Shown: piece by piece, positions 40,401 to 55,400 of the stretch
Position numbering within the stretch: the first letter of the stretch is position 1
Layout: the number at the start of each line of letters is the position of its first letter
NCBI RefSeq assembly: GCF_021155765.1
Contig: NC_060108.1
Location: 18,191,025-18,255,024 of the forward strand
Direction: 5' to 3'
Length of the DNA stretch: 64,000 bases
Source of the DNA: Diprion similis
Lineage: Eukaryota; Arthropoda; Insecta; Hymenoptera; Diprionidae
Translations under genes and position numbers: made by a program
Notes under the pieces: generated by a model
Told to the model about the DNA's origin: nothing
Databases searched by the model: none
What the model saw: only the letters and a program-made list of their open reading frames with translations

Positions 40401-43400
40401 AGGTTGGCTACGCGCCACGCTCCACGTATGTTTATAATGAACATACATGTACGTAAACGCGCTGCTAATGTTGCTGCTGCTGCTGCTGCTGCTGCACGTT
40501 CTACAAAGCGGCCAGGTTACACCGCAGCATCAGTATCAGTGGCCGAGAGCGAGCGAGTGTGCGACGGAACGAAAGATCGAGGAGTCGAGAAGGATCTTCC
40601 CAAGATCACCGGCTACCGTGGTCCATCTTTTCAGAAGCGATATTTTTAGTTTAACACATAAGACCTACGTATAACGTCGTACAAGTAACGCAGAGAAAAT
40701 AAAATTATTGACAAGCGTGCGTTGCACAATGGTGGGAAGAATTGTTTGTATAGTTGGAGAAAAAGAGAAATGAACGATAATAATGAAAAAAAAAAAAAAA
40801 AAAAAAAAAACAACGCAAAAGAGATTCAAAGATAAAAACAAACGCGAAACGCCATGCAGGTGCAGCGTTCTGCAATCCTGCGTCTTCCACCAGCTGTATC
40901 AACTTAATTTTACAGTTATGTTTTTGTAATCGATTTATACTTTACAAAAGTATACCCTCGTATAATATGCCTTATATATTATGCGGAACGGCAAACACAG
41001 CAACGACAACGACGGCAACGACGATGAACGCTTTGGCATTCAAAACTCTGGCGAAACTATTCCAAGGTCTGGTTAAAGAGATCGAAAGAGAAATAGAAAG
41101 AGAGATCGCGTGAATAACCAGCTAATTGTATTACGCGACTTATATTATAAATAATGCTTTTTCAACCCGACGGACCCTTAAACATTCGTAAAAAATATTG
41201 CGTAATCATCATGTTTCAGGACACACAGACGTGTAAAGGCTATAATGATACACAGCCCGGAGGTGAATGTTAAATAAATAAGAAATCACTGCGAGGATGA
41301 AGAGTCAGGAAATTCAAGTTTTAACGAAACCGAGACCCATCAACATCCCTGCGACTAAATTCAAGGTTCACGTGACATTTGATGCGTGCACGGATAATTG
41401 AGGAAAGATACTCGCCTGTGACAACATACAAATTTCTTCACTAATCGCACATAGCTTAATTGCTGTGTCACACATGCATACATATATGAGCATCGCGAAG
41501 GATGTCGATCTTACCTTGATCATAAGCGCGGAGGTAAAAATCAAGAAAAAAGCAAAGTGGAATGCCGCATTAACCGGCACAACGAGTCACAGTTTTCACC
41601 ATCCAACATGTGTAAATCTATTTTTGAATACCTCGGCACACATGCATAATGTTTAGCCGCGGCGTATAAGGTAGCTGATTAGAAAGGAAGGAAATCCTAG
41701 TATGTATACCGTCTCGGTAGGCTCTGACAATTATCCTATAGACGATACGCGCGTACGTGCTCGCGTTTCATTCCATCTATATTTAACCGTACCGACATAG
41801 ACCCAAAGGTTTATACAGCACAATGTAAATAGCTACGCATTATGTACTATGTAGATATAAACTAAACAGTAACGACCGATACAAACGAGCTTTAACGATG
41901 GCAAATTTACGGGACGATCACGCGTGCACGGTACAGATGAAAACTGATAACAATTCATATTGTTGTAAAAAAAACGATATAACACATGTACATGCGTAGG
42001 TTGCAAGTACATACGTAGGCGTAACAACGAAAGATGGCTGTCGCGAAATCGATCCGGATTGAAGGTGTGTTTTTGTTGCCGTATGCGCGTCCATAGGAAG
42101 TTATGAAGTGTACTTTCGCAAGTACATGGGTATAGTACAAGTATACTATATTATATTATATTATATAATACAAATATGCATCGTTGTGTGGTAGGTATTT
42201 GTAATATATCTGTTTGTGTATATGAGAATCGTGTTTGTTGCGACACTGGAGCCGACGATTTACGATGATATATCGTAGGATTTGTACCTCGGTGTCGTGA
42301 GCCAGCTGCTCCGAATCGGCCGATGCGCTCGACGTCTTCAGGATGCTGTACAGCTTTGCGTAGGGGGCCTTGATCAACTGCGGTACGCGTATACATATAT
42401 GCATCGGTATATATAAGGTACATATGTATACACACATTCAATATATGCATACACATCTATGATGTACACGTGTTTCATCACCTTTACTTAACACAATAAT
42501 TAGAGGTATAGAAACATAGCATACGTAGGGTTCATCTCTTTTCATTGATCCGCTAGTCCAATGATCCATTCATACACCAATACAGGTACACACACTATTC
42601 AACCTATTCAATTCTCAATTATGACCATATAAGCAAATAACGCGCGTATACGCCACCCACCGTCACCGTATACCTGTACATGTGTATGTACAATGATATC
42701 AATACCAATAATAACAATAATTGTAAAATCGAAAATAAAGAATGAAGATAACAGCGGAATTTTTTTTCTTTTTAATGACGCGCAAGACAATTATCTTTCT
42801 ATCCGTCAACACTCACCTCCCATGATTCACGGGTGCGTCCTGATATGTCGTCGATGTCTGATGAGAGTCCGGATTTGCCGGCCTCAGCGAGATCGGCGAG
42901 ATCTCTATCTTGAAGGGGCGAATACTCCGGCGAAAGTTCCGATGCGAGATCGGTGTCGGTGTCGGATAGAATGTAACCCCGTTCCCTCCATAGATTCTCA
43001 TCTAGTTCTCCGTAGAGGGCTGGTACCCAGGCGCTTATGAACCGGTAAAGATCGTCGACCCTGGAGTCAAAACATATAATGAGTATCTTAGCTCCACATT
43101 GACAATGAGAATGAGAAAAGTGCGGCTCTGCCGCCCAGATTTTTGATTTTTGTAGCTATAATCGAGTCTTTGAGTACGATAGTGCTGCTGTCTTTGATAT
43201 ACAACACGCTTAACGTATTCTACTAACATTCGTTCATCTATCCGTGTGATTCTCACACCCTGCGTATAACTCCAACAACTATAAGTACATGGAAAAAGTG
43301 CTTTAATGGAAAATAGTTACTGTTGCGGGTTTGGACAATTAAATACAGGATTAGATTACTAGCCATCTTGACGAAGAAGTACCAACGTACTGCCTTTTTC

Positions 43401-46400
43401 ATTTCCCTGGTTGTAACAATTGGTTCTTTGGTAGTACTGAAATAAACCAGTTTCTTGCGCATTAATTGGCAACTGGCAAGAGCCACACAGCTTGCTGTTT
43501 ACAGTTTCCTAAAAAACTTGGTTTCACCTATGTCAGGTTCCAGTATGCAAAACGCGAATAGTCACATTAGTGGCAAATACAAAAAGTTGTCAATTGTACT
43601 CTGTGCGACATCAGAGCCCGGGAATAATACGTGAGCGATGTAATTACGTGGTACATGTTTGCATAGGAAGTGATGTGTTATTTTTTCGGATCATTACAGA
43701 CTACAGACTCAGACTTGCAAAAAGTTCTATTAATGATATACACTCAGATAGTTGGGGAACCTCGAAGAAGAGGATGAAAATTGCCGTGTTCTCAAAGAGT
43801 TGTTTTGGCGTAGTGATTAGAGCCTGCGACTAGAGATGCGATGCTCCCCGGTTGAAATGTCGGCGAATGCGGCGATTTTCATACAGTGATAAGTACGCGT
43901 TTGCGCTCGATTGCCGATTGATGGCAAGTTCGTAGAAACTCAACATTTGTATGATAAAATTACGCGTAGTTGAAAATAAAATCATTTTTGTCTCTCTATA
44001 TATAACCAGAACAGTCTTCGGTTTTCATGCAGTGGACCATCGATACTGTAGGTCTGGATCTACAGTGGACGTGCACCTGAGTATTTCAGTATTGTCTCAC
44101 ATTCTGGCAAAGCTATAGCAAATGTCTGATTCCCCTCAACTTGCAATCTCTACATCTCCATGATGTATATGATACTATCTAAGACAGCAATAAAAAAGAG
44201 CCCCCCGCCCCGAAAAATAAAATCTTTAGGTAATAATACCTGTAGCAAACAAAATTTCCTCTCTAATAACTGAAGAGAATATTTCCGGGTAATATTACTC
44301 ATTGTTACAGAAACAAACACGGGAGTGAATAAACTATACATTGCTGTTATGACAATGTTCATAATTGCAGTTTAAGTAATACGCGTGCATCTAAATACTT
44401 CATTTTGTTGCATGACCCGCTACAGTTTCTCCGTGCATTCAGAGGAAGTAGAATTTTTATGGAATAATGAGAACTGCGTCGGAGCGTCAAATACAGGGGT
44501 GATTCACAAAAGTTTCAATCGGGCAGCTGAAAATTAGGGACCAGGGTATAACTGACAGTAATAACAGCCGACAGAGACGCGGGAAAAGTGGGACACTGCG
44601 TTGCACAATGTTGGCAAGATTTCAAACTGTTCTATTCATTGCTGGCAATACTGCGATGTTTGTTCGTGGAAACTTTTCAGATTAGCGTATAATAAATTGA
44701 GGATGTTAATTAATTCGTCTTGTCTCTTCACGGTTTCACGTAGCGTATATATTATCGAACTCTGTTTGTATTGTTACTGCTTGAGTCTTTAAATTTTCTT
44801 GCACTCCTGCAAGGTCTAACATTGTTAGATCTAAAATTACTAAGCATATCACGTGTCATGCTATGCTCGCTAATCAGCGAGCTTCATTACAATATGTGAA
44901 TTAAAAAAGATGTCAATTGGCATAAATTTTTCTTTAAAAAATAAGGTCTACAAGTGGTGGTTCATCAACGTTCTGCTTTGAACTCATTCTGTTTTTAAAT
45001 CATATTATGTTTTGTTAGAAATGGATTAACACAACTTTCATATGATTGTTTTTTTCATTATATACAAAGAGAAATACTCGTAGTCTTTGTCAAAAATATT
45101 ATAAATAGAATAATTCCGCTGTTGTGGTTAATAGCTATGAATCGATCGATCATGACATATTACCTTCAAAATTCTCCGAATATCCGTAATTACTTACAGG
45201 CGCGTTACCCAAGTTTGTTTTCGAATATTCGAGCATTAGAAAAGCGAAAAAGAAACCCGCGTATGCTAAAACAATATAATTATACTAACATCGGCCCATT
45301 CAAATTTTGAATAAAAAAAACGAAATTATTACTGGTCGAAGAACAAATACCATCATAGTATTGCTATCGTTGAAGCGGTAGTTGCTAGAACGTTAGCCAA
45401 TTCTCTCTTTACCTTCGAAATTTTCACACCGCTCAATGTTTAGCGAAAGTTGTCGTATCTAAATAAACGAACTCTATTTCTGCACCCGTCAGTATCGTCA
45501 GAATTGCTCCACATTCGAGATCCATTTATATCACATTTTTCGCGGTACGTACTTTAATACGAAACAAATAAACGTCCAAACTTCCATCTCTGTTGTATAA
45601 ATAATTTTACATTGCAATATTTCGGCCTCGAAATTCCAAGTTGTAGGTCATCAGATATTACAAATTATTGCAGATAAATGAAGCGTTGATAAAAAGAACG
45701 AACGAAAGAGAAAGAAAAAAAAAAAAAAAAAAAATTTACAACAGAACCCTGTTTCTTAGTTGGCGCCGTGGTTATTACCTGCGATAGATAAACGGCGACA
45801 AGTGACGTACCACCGCTCTCAACGGCGGAATATACAGTAGGTCGAAGAAACGGCTGACAGCGTAGCTCATTTTTAACTTCTTCAGATCCGGAGTTGTTGG
45901 TGGATGTGTGTGAAACGATAAATGCTCTATAATACGCAGGATATTAATTTGAAAACCCCGTCACGACAAGGCCGAACGATATACGCATTTGCCGGGCCGC
46001 GTGTGTTTGAAAATCAGTTCATAATTATCGAAAGTGAGATAAGAGTGTTTCAGAGATATGGAGAAAACGAGATTCGTCACACCGCCGTCACGCGATCTAT
46101 TTCTAGAAGTAGCGGTACATGTGCACTCGCGTGTGTTTGTGTGTTTGTCTGTACGCTGTACGTATATATGTATGCTCGGGGGCGTAGGCATTCACCCACG
46201 TGCTTTCATGGTAGCAAATCTCGATGTCCCCAGTTTTCAGTTGCAGCGTAGTTAAACGTGGATGTAAACTTTCATTAGCGACGGACTCGTTCGCGAATTA
46301 TAATCCCAAAAATGAACTGTAACGGAAACGAAATTTTATAGTCCTGTTACTTGGACGCGGGAGAATGGATAACTGAACCTGCAGCTCATATTACGCAACT

Positions 46401-49400
46401 CTTTCAGCACACAAACATATATATAACACACATACAAACACGTCACATCCAGGACTGTATGATAATGGAATCCCGTATACGCTGAGTTCTTTATCCTACT
46501 TCTTCTCCCTGCCCTCCTCGTCCTCTCTCTCTCTTTCTTGTTCACGATTTACTACCGTCTCCCTCCACGCGCCCAAACTCTCGCGCGGGGATAGTTACTA
46601 TTATGTTTATAACTTGTTGTAGATTGTGATAGTTAAAAATTGCACGTGAGTATATAGAGAAACTGCATTTTCATATAGTTTGTCTCGTTTAATTCGATGC
46701 TATATTGAACGAGGAATTTTGAGTTGTCTGTAATTGATATTGATTTTAGATTTTCGTATTCGTTTTTGACGATCCATTAAAAGTATAATAATATAATTTG
46801 AGATAAAAGTATTCATAAGCTATACCGAAAAAAAAAGAGGAACCAAGAACTAATTTTCATACAGAAATTTCCACAGTTTAACGTGCTTCTAAACTAGATT
46901 GTTATTTCATCAAATCGAGTAATTTTATGGAAATAAATCGTTTGCTCGATTACACTAAATACCTCGGATTTTCGACAATGCTACCGATCGTAAACGATTC
47001 AAAGCGAATAGGATCAATTTCACGTCTCGATTTACGGTAAATTCGACAAACTGCAATGGGTTTAATTGCTTTGAACACAATAATACGCGGAACGCTTTTC
47101 GATACGATAAATTCACTAAATTATCATAAGCAAACATGTTTGCAGCACATTTTATCATTAACGGGCTGAAATTACTTCATTATGTAAATACATACAGTTT
47201 ACTTACCGATTACGCGGTACACTGAACCAGTATTCTGGTCGGAGTTTCTTTTTCCCGTAACTCATGATCGGCGTTGATCGTGGTATCCTCTTGTCTTTAG
47301 GACGTCCAGTTCGAAGGCGAAGGTAGAGCGGGGGATCGTCACAGGATCGGGCCGGCCGCGGAATCAATTCTGCCATAACGCCACAAACACACACATCAAC
47401 ATCTAGCTACCCGACACGCACGCACGCGGAAAAAGACACTAGCTCAAAATTTTTGACGTATCAAAAAGTCGAATAAAAAGAGGATGAACAAATTAAAACA
47501 TTGTATAAATATTGGTAACAATGATAATAGCAACAATTATTTTTTTCAGAGTAGGTATATTGATCGTAGACATTGTGCGTAGATAGGAAGGTAATAGAAA
47601 GAATCATATATTATACGTGTATATCAATGATCTTGAGTCAATTGAATAGTATTGAATACACGAAACAACATCGACATGACCGACAACGACGACACAACAA
47701 TAATAAATATAACATGTCGACATGAAATAATAATGAAATTATTATTTAGTATAACGTTGTCTGTACACGTGTGTAATTATAAATATGTATATAGTTTTTG
47801 CATCATGCTGGGGACGGTTTGATAATGTGAAGAGGCTGCTGATATATTATATAGGCGTGCGTGCGCGCATAAAGTAAATTTCAATCCAAAACAGAGTAAT
47901 CATGGCAAAAGCAAAGTCGAAGAAGAATGCCCGTATAAATTTATAGAGGCAGGGGAATACACAATACCATCGAATAGATGTACAGTCACCGTTTGATAAC
48001 TTGTTTTAGGGTATCTTGTTTCTTCTTTTTTTTTTCAAATTCTCGTTAGATTCTCCGTAAAGGGAAGAAGTTCACGAATGCCTGTAGAGATTGACTTGAC
48101 TTGGACGCGTTTGGACGCGAATGGTAAGCTATAATTCTAAAAAAGTGGTGACAAGTTATCAAACTCTGCCATACATCTAGAAGAATAATATCAAGTCACG
48201 TTCACCCGCTCACACCCTTGCCAAGTATACAATTACTGCTCGGCGGTATAATATATTTGTAAAAGAAGTCACTGCAAACGAGATCCACCGTGAGTAAATT
48301 GTGAAAAAACAAACGGCAAACTATTATAGTGTTATGTCATGTATAAAGCGTACAGGTATGCAGGGCGCAAGGAGTGGTGAAGTAAAAAAATCCGCAAGCA
48401 ATGGGACCTGGGGTATAACAGATGGTGGAAAGCGAGTATGGCGGGGTAAATAGGTGTAGGAGAGAGTCAAGCAAGTACTACAGTGTGAACCTACCGAGGC
48501 CTTCGAGTTCGGGAAAATTGGGTGCTTGGACTAGAGGGGCAACAGAAACAGATACAATATGACATCAGTGTAGGTATTAGTATACTTGAGAACGTAGGTA
48601 TATCGTATGTATGTATGTACGTCGAGAGATGAGATTGAGAAAAGGAATCGTGCAGGCATGGTTATCTCGAGAGGAGATAGTATACAGAACTTCAACGCAA
48701 ATTCAATCTTTATTCATTTTTACTTTGAACTTGAATTCAAAGTACTTAGTACAAAGTAAAGGATTTTTTTTGTTAGTAAGCGAGACATTTTATTGGCATA
48801 TCGTATTCTTGAAAAACCTGACACAAATTATTTACATGTGCCCGATGAAAGAAATTGAACTCTAACCAATTAATTGTATTAAATCAATTTCTATTTTTTT
48901 TTTTTTTTTCGTGAGGTAATAAAAATTGCTTATTTTATCGTTAATAAAAAGTGTTTGAATTATCATCAAGTTTACGAAACATTTCATGGTTTCAGTTTGA
49001 AAAATAAAGATTAAAGTAGCACTGAACACCCTGTATACACCTGCAAATCTACACTACATTTGGGCGAAATATTTCAATGATGGGTAGGTAGGACGCGATG
49101 CAATTGTATGTTCGTTAAGTGTCACACGACGGTGATACATACGGTATACACATGGGTAATTGTAAATGTATACATGGTAAGTATGTACTAGCGAGCCTAT
49201 ATTGTTTAAAAGGTATACTCACTGTCAAAACTGACAAACAGTTCCGGCATATCCTCGACCGATACCATACTGCGATAGTCGAGTCTCGGAGGTGCCGTTG
49301 AAGTCTTGCTTCCACGGCTACTGTCGATGCTGCTGCTGCCAGATGAGGTGAGGGGTTGCTGTCTGATGAAAGTGCCCACGGACGATCGTCTGGAATTACA

Positions 49401-52400
49401 CGATTGCGTAAACAAAAAAGATTTTTAAATTCAAATCGAAGACTATCATCGAACCCACGAGTTTATTTCATACAAATTTTCAAAACAGAACAAAAGTTTG
49501 GATCCAGATAATATAATAAGCGAAAGTCTCCATGGTTGTCGCATAATGCGTGTTCAACACGTACATTCATAACCAAGTAGACAAGCAGGCATAATTCACA
49601 GGAATTTTGAGTTCAGGAATATTGGGATGTAACATCAATGACACAGTATTACATCATCCAAGATGCAGCAGCATCTGTTAGATAATATCTAGATATTCCA
49701 CTTCTTCGCTCCAAGGATAAATATAAGGAAATTGACAAAGATAGATCAAGATGCAGGCAATAGTAAGTTCAAGGTGAGACAACAACGACAACAATAACAA
49801 CAACAACAATAACGATGAGAACAAGGAAAATTTTTGCAGGGCGAGGGGGGTGGGTCGCTGATATTGACTCACCCGGCAGAACCTCCCGAACCTGCAGGGG
49901 AGAACTGCGACGATGCATTGCCGTTGTCTTGGAAGTGGGAATAGGATGAGGCTGAGAGAGGAGGGGTTGCTCCCCCCCTGCCAAAGCCGCTTTCCTCGCT
50001 GGGGGTTTTGGCGAAGAGACCAGAGCTAAAGTCGCTCACCAGATTGATCGGTGAGCTTACGTTACACAGTTTTTGTTAGTCATGGGAAGGAGGAAGGCAT
50101 TTTTGTTATTACTAACTGGTTACGACGTATAGTTAGTAAAAGCACCGAAAATATTTTACATGTCGACGTTTGAGTAGGCTTTAAATGAGCAGTTGTATCG
50201 AGCTACAACTCACCTCGAGAAAACTTTGCTGAGTACACTTGAATGGGGAGCCCCTGCGCTGTTTGGAAGGCTTGATACTTTGTCTGTGGCGGATTTTCCA
50301 CTTTCTTCCTCTCTCTCACCAGTTAGGCCCTCCATCCACGACAGAGGGTAAGACAGTCGTTTGAACATCTGTAAAAAGTTATATAGAAAATGGTTGTATG
50401 TAAAATCATACGTATCAATAAAGGGAGGACATGTTTACACAAGACACTGATTACTTTTATTGTTTGCATAGCAGCATTGTTTCTCAATTTTTAGACATTT
50501 TTAGCGATTTTTTGGAATTTACTCCAAATTTTGGGGGGTGTATGGACCAAATGGACCACAACTTTGGATTCAGCGCATCGAAATACATAACCCCTAGGTT
50601 GGTCCAGTCAAATGTACAGACTAGGGTAGAGTTACACTCTTTCATACCAATTTGTGATCAGATAAATGCTACAGAATCCTGTGCATCTTTTTCTTGATCT
50701 TAAGTAGTTTAATATCGCCAAGGATTTATTCGATTCATGCAACGTAATTTTAAATACTTTCAGAATAATTTTGACTAGTCAACTTTAGGTAATTTAATTC
50801 AATTTAATAATTTTAAGATTGGACAACACATAAGAGTTGATCAGCGTGACAATTTGGTGATTGAGAGGTCTTTAAATATTCCTTTGATGAAGTCGGTACA
50901 TGAGTATGACGACATTATTTTTATGACACGTGTTCTCCTTGATGTATTCAATGTAAAGTCTTGAAAATTCTATTTATCAAGAGAATCTTAACATATCATT
51001 CAAGAACAGCACGAGAAATTTTGGAGGTGGCCTTTCATACAAGTTATGCCTATAATTCAGCTCTAAATAGAATTGCGAAAGGTTGGATTAGACAATGTAC
51101 AGCTTTAAATCAAATCTACGAAAATGTACATCGGAATTTTGTTATACTGTTAATTGTAGATAGAAAGGGAGTAGAGAGATACGTAAAGCTAGTCTGTAAG
51201 AGATACTGTGATTATTTGAGTTTTGAATGCTCAAAATCCGTTCATTTAATCATATAAACTTTACGCATATTATTACCCATTGATTATGAACACAACTTTT
51301 TGAGGAATTGCACGAGTCTTACAGTAGTCACCAATGATGTGTATCATCTAACCTCGGTAATGAACAAAATTTTCGTGAAAATATTAGAGTCTGGTATTGA
51401 TTGAAGTGATTATTTCACAACGTATTTAGAAAAGGTGCATGGCAATGCATCATGCTGTTCAAGACTATGTTTAGTGGAACAAACGGTTGACAGCTGCGTC
51501 TCCTTATTTTTTCTCCCTTTTGCTCCCTCTCTCTTTACAAACGTTATGAAAGTATTGGTGTTCGCCGTGCTCGCTAACACGCTGCTGCATATGATAGTAA
51601 ATTCAATAAATTGTAGAGCATGCGCTTCTCCCTACTTCCAGTTACACATTTCCGTCGCATTTACAAAATTAATCCCACCAAATGCCACATACTAAGAGTT
51701 AAGATATTACACATCAAAAATTTCAAATGTCTAAATAGTAATATGTACCGCATCTCATAAAGATATCTTAAATGACAAGCGTATTTATAATTAATTGCTT
51801 ACTTTATTTTTCCTGGACTCTTGCTTGTCGTCGTCCCGGCGGTCATCATCTTTATCTGCATCCTCAGCGTTACTGTCAAGGCTGAATGATACAGAACTGG
51901 CTTTCTTCCTGCCGTTAACTGCGATTAGGCTGTCAGTTGGTGTGAGGGTCACATTAGTGGGAGCAATAGTTATCGGGGGTACCCAGTCCGATGAAAGGAC
52001 AATGTCAGCATCAGAATAAACTTTCTTTGCTTGAATCGGTTGCACGACTGGTATTGGAGGTAACGGTGGGTTTGGATCGCGGATGTCGATGCCAGAATCG
52101 TGGCACGATTGTTTGACTAGAGATGCCTCCTCCTCAGGAATTGCGTGCGGTTTTGGCGGTAGCTGATCACTCTGTAAAAATTAATAATAGAACACAATCG
52201 TTAAAATCAGTTAACTGGAGGAGTTGTGAAAATCGATTGCAAGGTTTGATTCGCCACCTTATCTGAACTGCTAACTACAGAGGAGTCTTGTTGCTCATCA
52301 TCGACCGACAGGGAACAAGACCTATCTTTGCTTGGCACTGCCCAATGGTGATCAAGCATAGAACGCCGGCGTTCTTCCAAGGTCCTGCTTCCTTGAGTGG

Positions 52401-55400
52401 TGTTAATTATGGTCTGCCCTTCTTTGCTGTCTTCTTCTTTTTCATTTTTCTTATCCTTATCCTTTTCTTTGGTAGAGTTAGTCCCATCATCCTGCATTGT
52501 GATATGAGGAGAAAAATATTTTTAAACCATTTCAAGACCACTTTGAGCAGGATGTGTTGAATGTGTTGAGGTTGACTTACACTCTGTAAATTAGTGGGTG
52601 TGACTAGATCCCTTTCAAAAGCTTTGGGAAAAGCATCGCCGTCTCTCTCAGCACAGCTGCAGACACTCTCGCTATCGTCACCAACAAGTTCAGGAAAATT
52701 TTCATCTTTCCCTGGTGATAGTCGACCACGATTGTCATCAGGCTTCTTCATGTAGTAGATCTCTGGCTTTTTGTCACAGGAATTCGCATCTGTGTGACCG
52801 ACTCGCATGTGAGCAATGTCGTAGTAAATAGCAGCATTCACTATAAATTCCATTGGTGCTATTACTCCGTAAGATTCCGCGCTGTGTTCGATTACTAGCG
52901 GATCTGAGACATTCGGATCAAACATTACAGCGTTGGGAGTAACCAACAGCACACCTCCCACCACCCCCTAAATAAGAAAAGCAAAGGACTTGTATTATTC
53001 AAAATTAGTTTGGCTAGGAATGCATTTTCAAGCTTGTTGCAAATTTACATTTTGGAAGCCCTTAAATATTTAGATTTATAGCGTTCACGCAGCCTAGGAA
53101 AGAAAAAATTGTATTCATAATAAGATTGAAGAATGGTAATAAAGTTATTCAGCTTTGTTATCGGTGTCACAGTAAAATAAAAATTGCTTTGCAAATAGTT
53201 ACATTATTCGTAATAATTCCAGAGCAGTGCTGTGTCCAGGAAATATGTCTACATTTCTGTCAATTAAAAGCTTGAGTAATTGCTACTCTAAATTGTATAT
53301 TTCGAACAAAATTTCTGTACTTTTCCTGATTCGGCATACATCTGTGACAATTCCCCAATAGAAAATTTTATTTCCAGGCTTATTGCTATTTTCAGTTGTA
53401 ATACCTGTCCATCAGTTATATGGCGCACATTGATCCTAAGAAAACGTTCCTTGAAAGGCTGTTCATCCTCATCCCCAGTAACATTGGTGTTACCGACAGG
53501 AGTTTTTATTCTTTCCATATGTCCAGGTTTCGGTGACACTGGACGCAGATTATCCAGAAGTTCTGTAACAAAAAGATGGAAACAATTTTTGTTTTAGTTG
53601 AGGTATTGAATTAGAACGACACCAAAAAAATCTGTGGTCTTAATCAATTTTCATGAATTCTTTTATAATCACAAGCTGACGCACAACATAACCTCAATGC
53701 TGCGAATATCACAAAAACAGCAGTAAGATACTTGAAGTTCTTATTTCCTCAAAGATTGCCTTGATAATAGATATTATCGAGAGCACAGATGCCACTTGTG
53801 CTAGATTCTCTGTCATTCTGGCGTTTTCAACAAAATACATAGTCACGCACAGCCATGTGTGCTGAGACAACGCCATATTGTAGATTACCACCTGACGTAT
53901 TGCTGTCAAACTCAAGCGAAAAACTCCGCCCTTTCTCGCCCGGTTTCTGGCACAGCTGTCTTGTCAGATGTATATTTAAATAAAGCTAAATAAACAGCAA
54001 CCTGCAGCTTTGCTGAGATGTAACGCTCCAATAAATCATGCCTGGCACGTGTGAGGCTAACAAAAACAAATAGATGTTAGAATTCTTTTACTACCTGAAG
54101 CGCTATCATTTTATCTCAGATATGAAAAAAGAACCACAGCACCAGGTGTACCGTTTACTACTTTTTCAATTTTTGCACCTACCTTTTTCCTCCGGGGGCA
54201 AATCGTCGTGGGATTCATGGTCAAAGTTGGGGTCAGGGCTAGAGGAGTCGGAGGCAACTGCTCCAACGCTTGTTCTATTGCGTCCCTCTCCCTTGGCAGG
54301 CACACGTAACTGCTGTCCCGGGTAAACAAACGTACTGCCGAGTCGATTCAATTTTGTCAGCTCCGAAGGCGTCGTATCGAATCTGGCAGCAATCGAGGTC
54401 AACGTATCCCTATCACCTACCTGTCGATTTAGAGTAGTAGAATAATTGATTAAAAAACACTTTACGTCAGTTAAACAATTTTCATTTCTTTTTCATTTCT
54501 TTTACGTTTACATGTCTTTTGATTTAAAGTCTTCTAGTTAGTGTTCGTCGGTATTAATCACTTCGATCTCCTACAATCTGCCAGAATCTTATACACTGCT
54601 TTTTTATGTGCATATAAATTTTCAATGACATTTATTGCCACGGGTATTGTAATATATCTAATTTTTTTCCCCATTCGAAAGAAAAAAAGTTTACTACTGA
54701 CTTCAACCACTGATCTAATTAAAGGAGCTTTACTTTTCAACTGATTCTGTAATTTTTAATCAGCATTTTAGACCAGCATAGAAGTGAATTTGAGTTACAT
54801 TGGGCCCGATACCAAATAATCAATGGCATAAAAAAATTTCATCAAACTTACCGTGTAGGGTACAGTTTCGATATGCTGAAGGGTACGGCTGTGCTTCTTC
54901 TCCTGAGAGCCAGTTTCATCCTTGCCCTCGGAGTCGGAATCTGAAAAATAAATAGACATATTTATATATAGACAGCTATATTTTCGTGCTTCTTTCCACT
55001 TTCTTTTCGATGTTATTTCTACCACTACGAATTTATTCGAAAAATCTATGAAATTGTTCCAAATAAAAATTGGCTCACTGCCTAATACTATGAAAAAGTT
55101 ACGAAAGTCGTTATATATATATCAATGCCTCGCGTCGGTACAGTGAGAACAGATTCGGTGTTTTTCAACTTATTCATCGATTCGTTTCGACGAACTCGAA
55201 ATACAATTATCGGACGTTGCCCTATATTATAATTGGTTATACCTTCTTCACGGATATGAGAAGTACGCAGATTCGGATTGCCACCTACGACGTAGTAAAC
55301 TACGTAATCGTCGATTTCAGTTTCCGAAATATAAACACTTGTCGATTCATAATCGGCGATTCCCCATTCGGAAGCTGCACCAGGATAACCGAATTCCATA

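Larger units (their letters stand above)
43061..49222. other. mtd introns around exons 45,870 and 47,369
   Basis: Apart from the two exons at 45,779-45,870 and 47,207-47,369 and the tRNA-like relic at 43.8 kb, I see only AT-rich intronic DNA with A/T homopolymer runs (45,715-45,735; 48,895-48,910) and short unsupported ORFs. Confidence 0.5.

Noticed and set aside
49769-50055. Apparent frameshift in an mtd exon at a G run
   Set aside because: Recounting the run shows seven G (seven C on the plus strand). With seven, the frame SGFGRGGATPPLS is continuous and phases match both neighbours.
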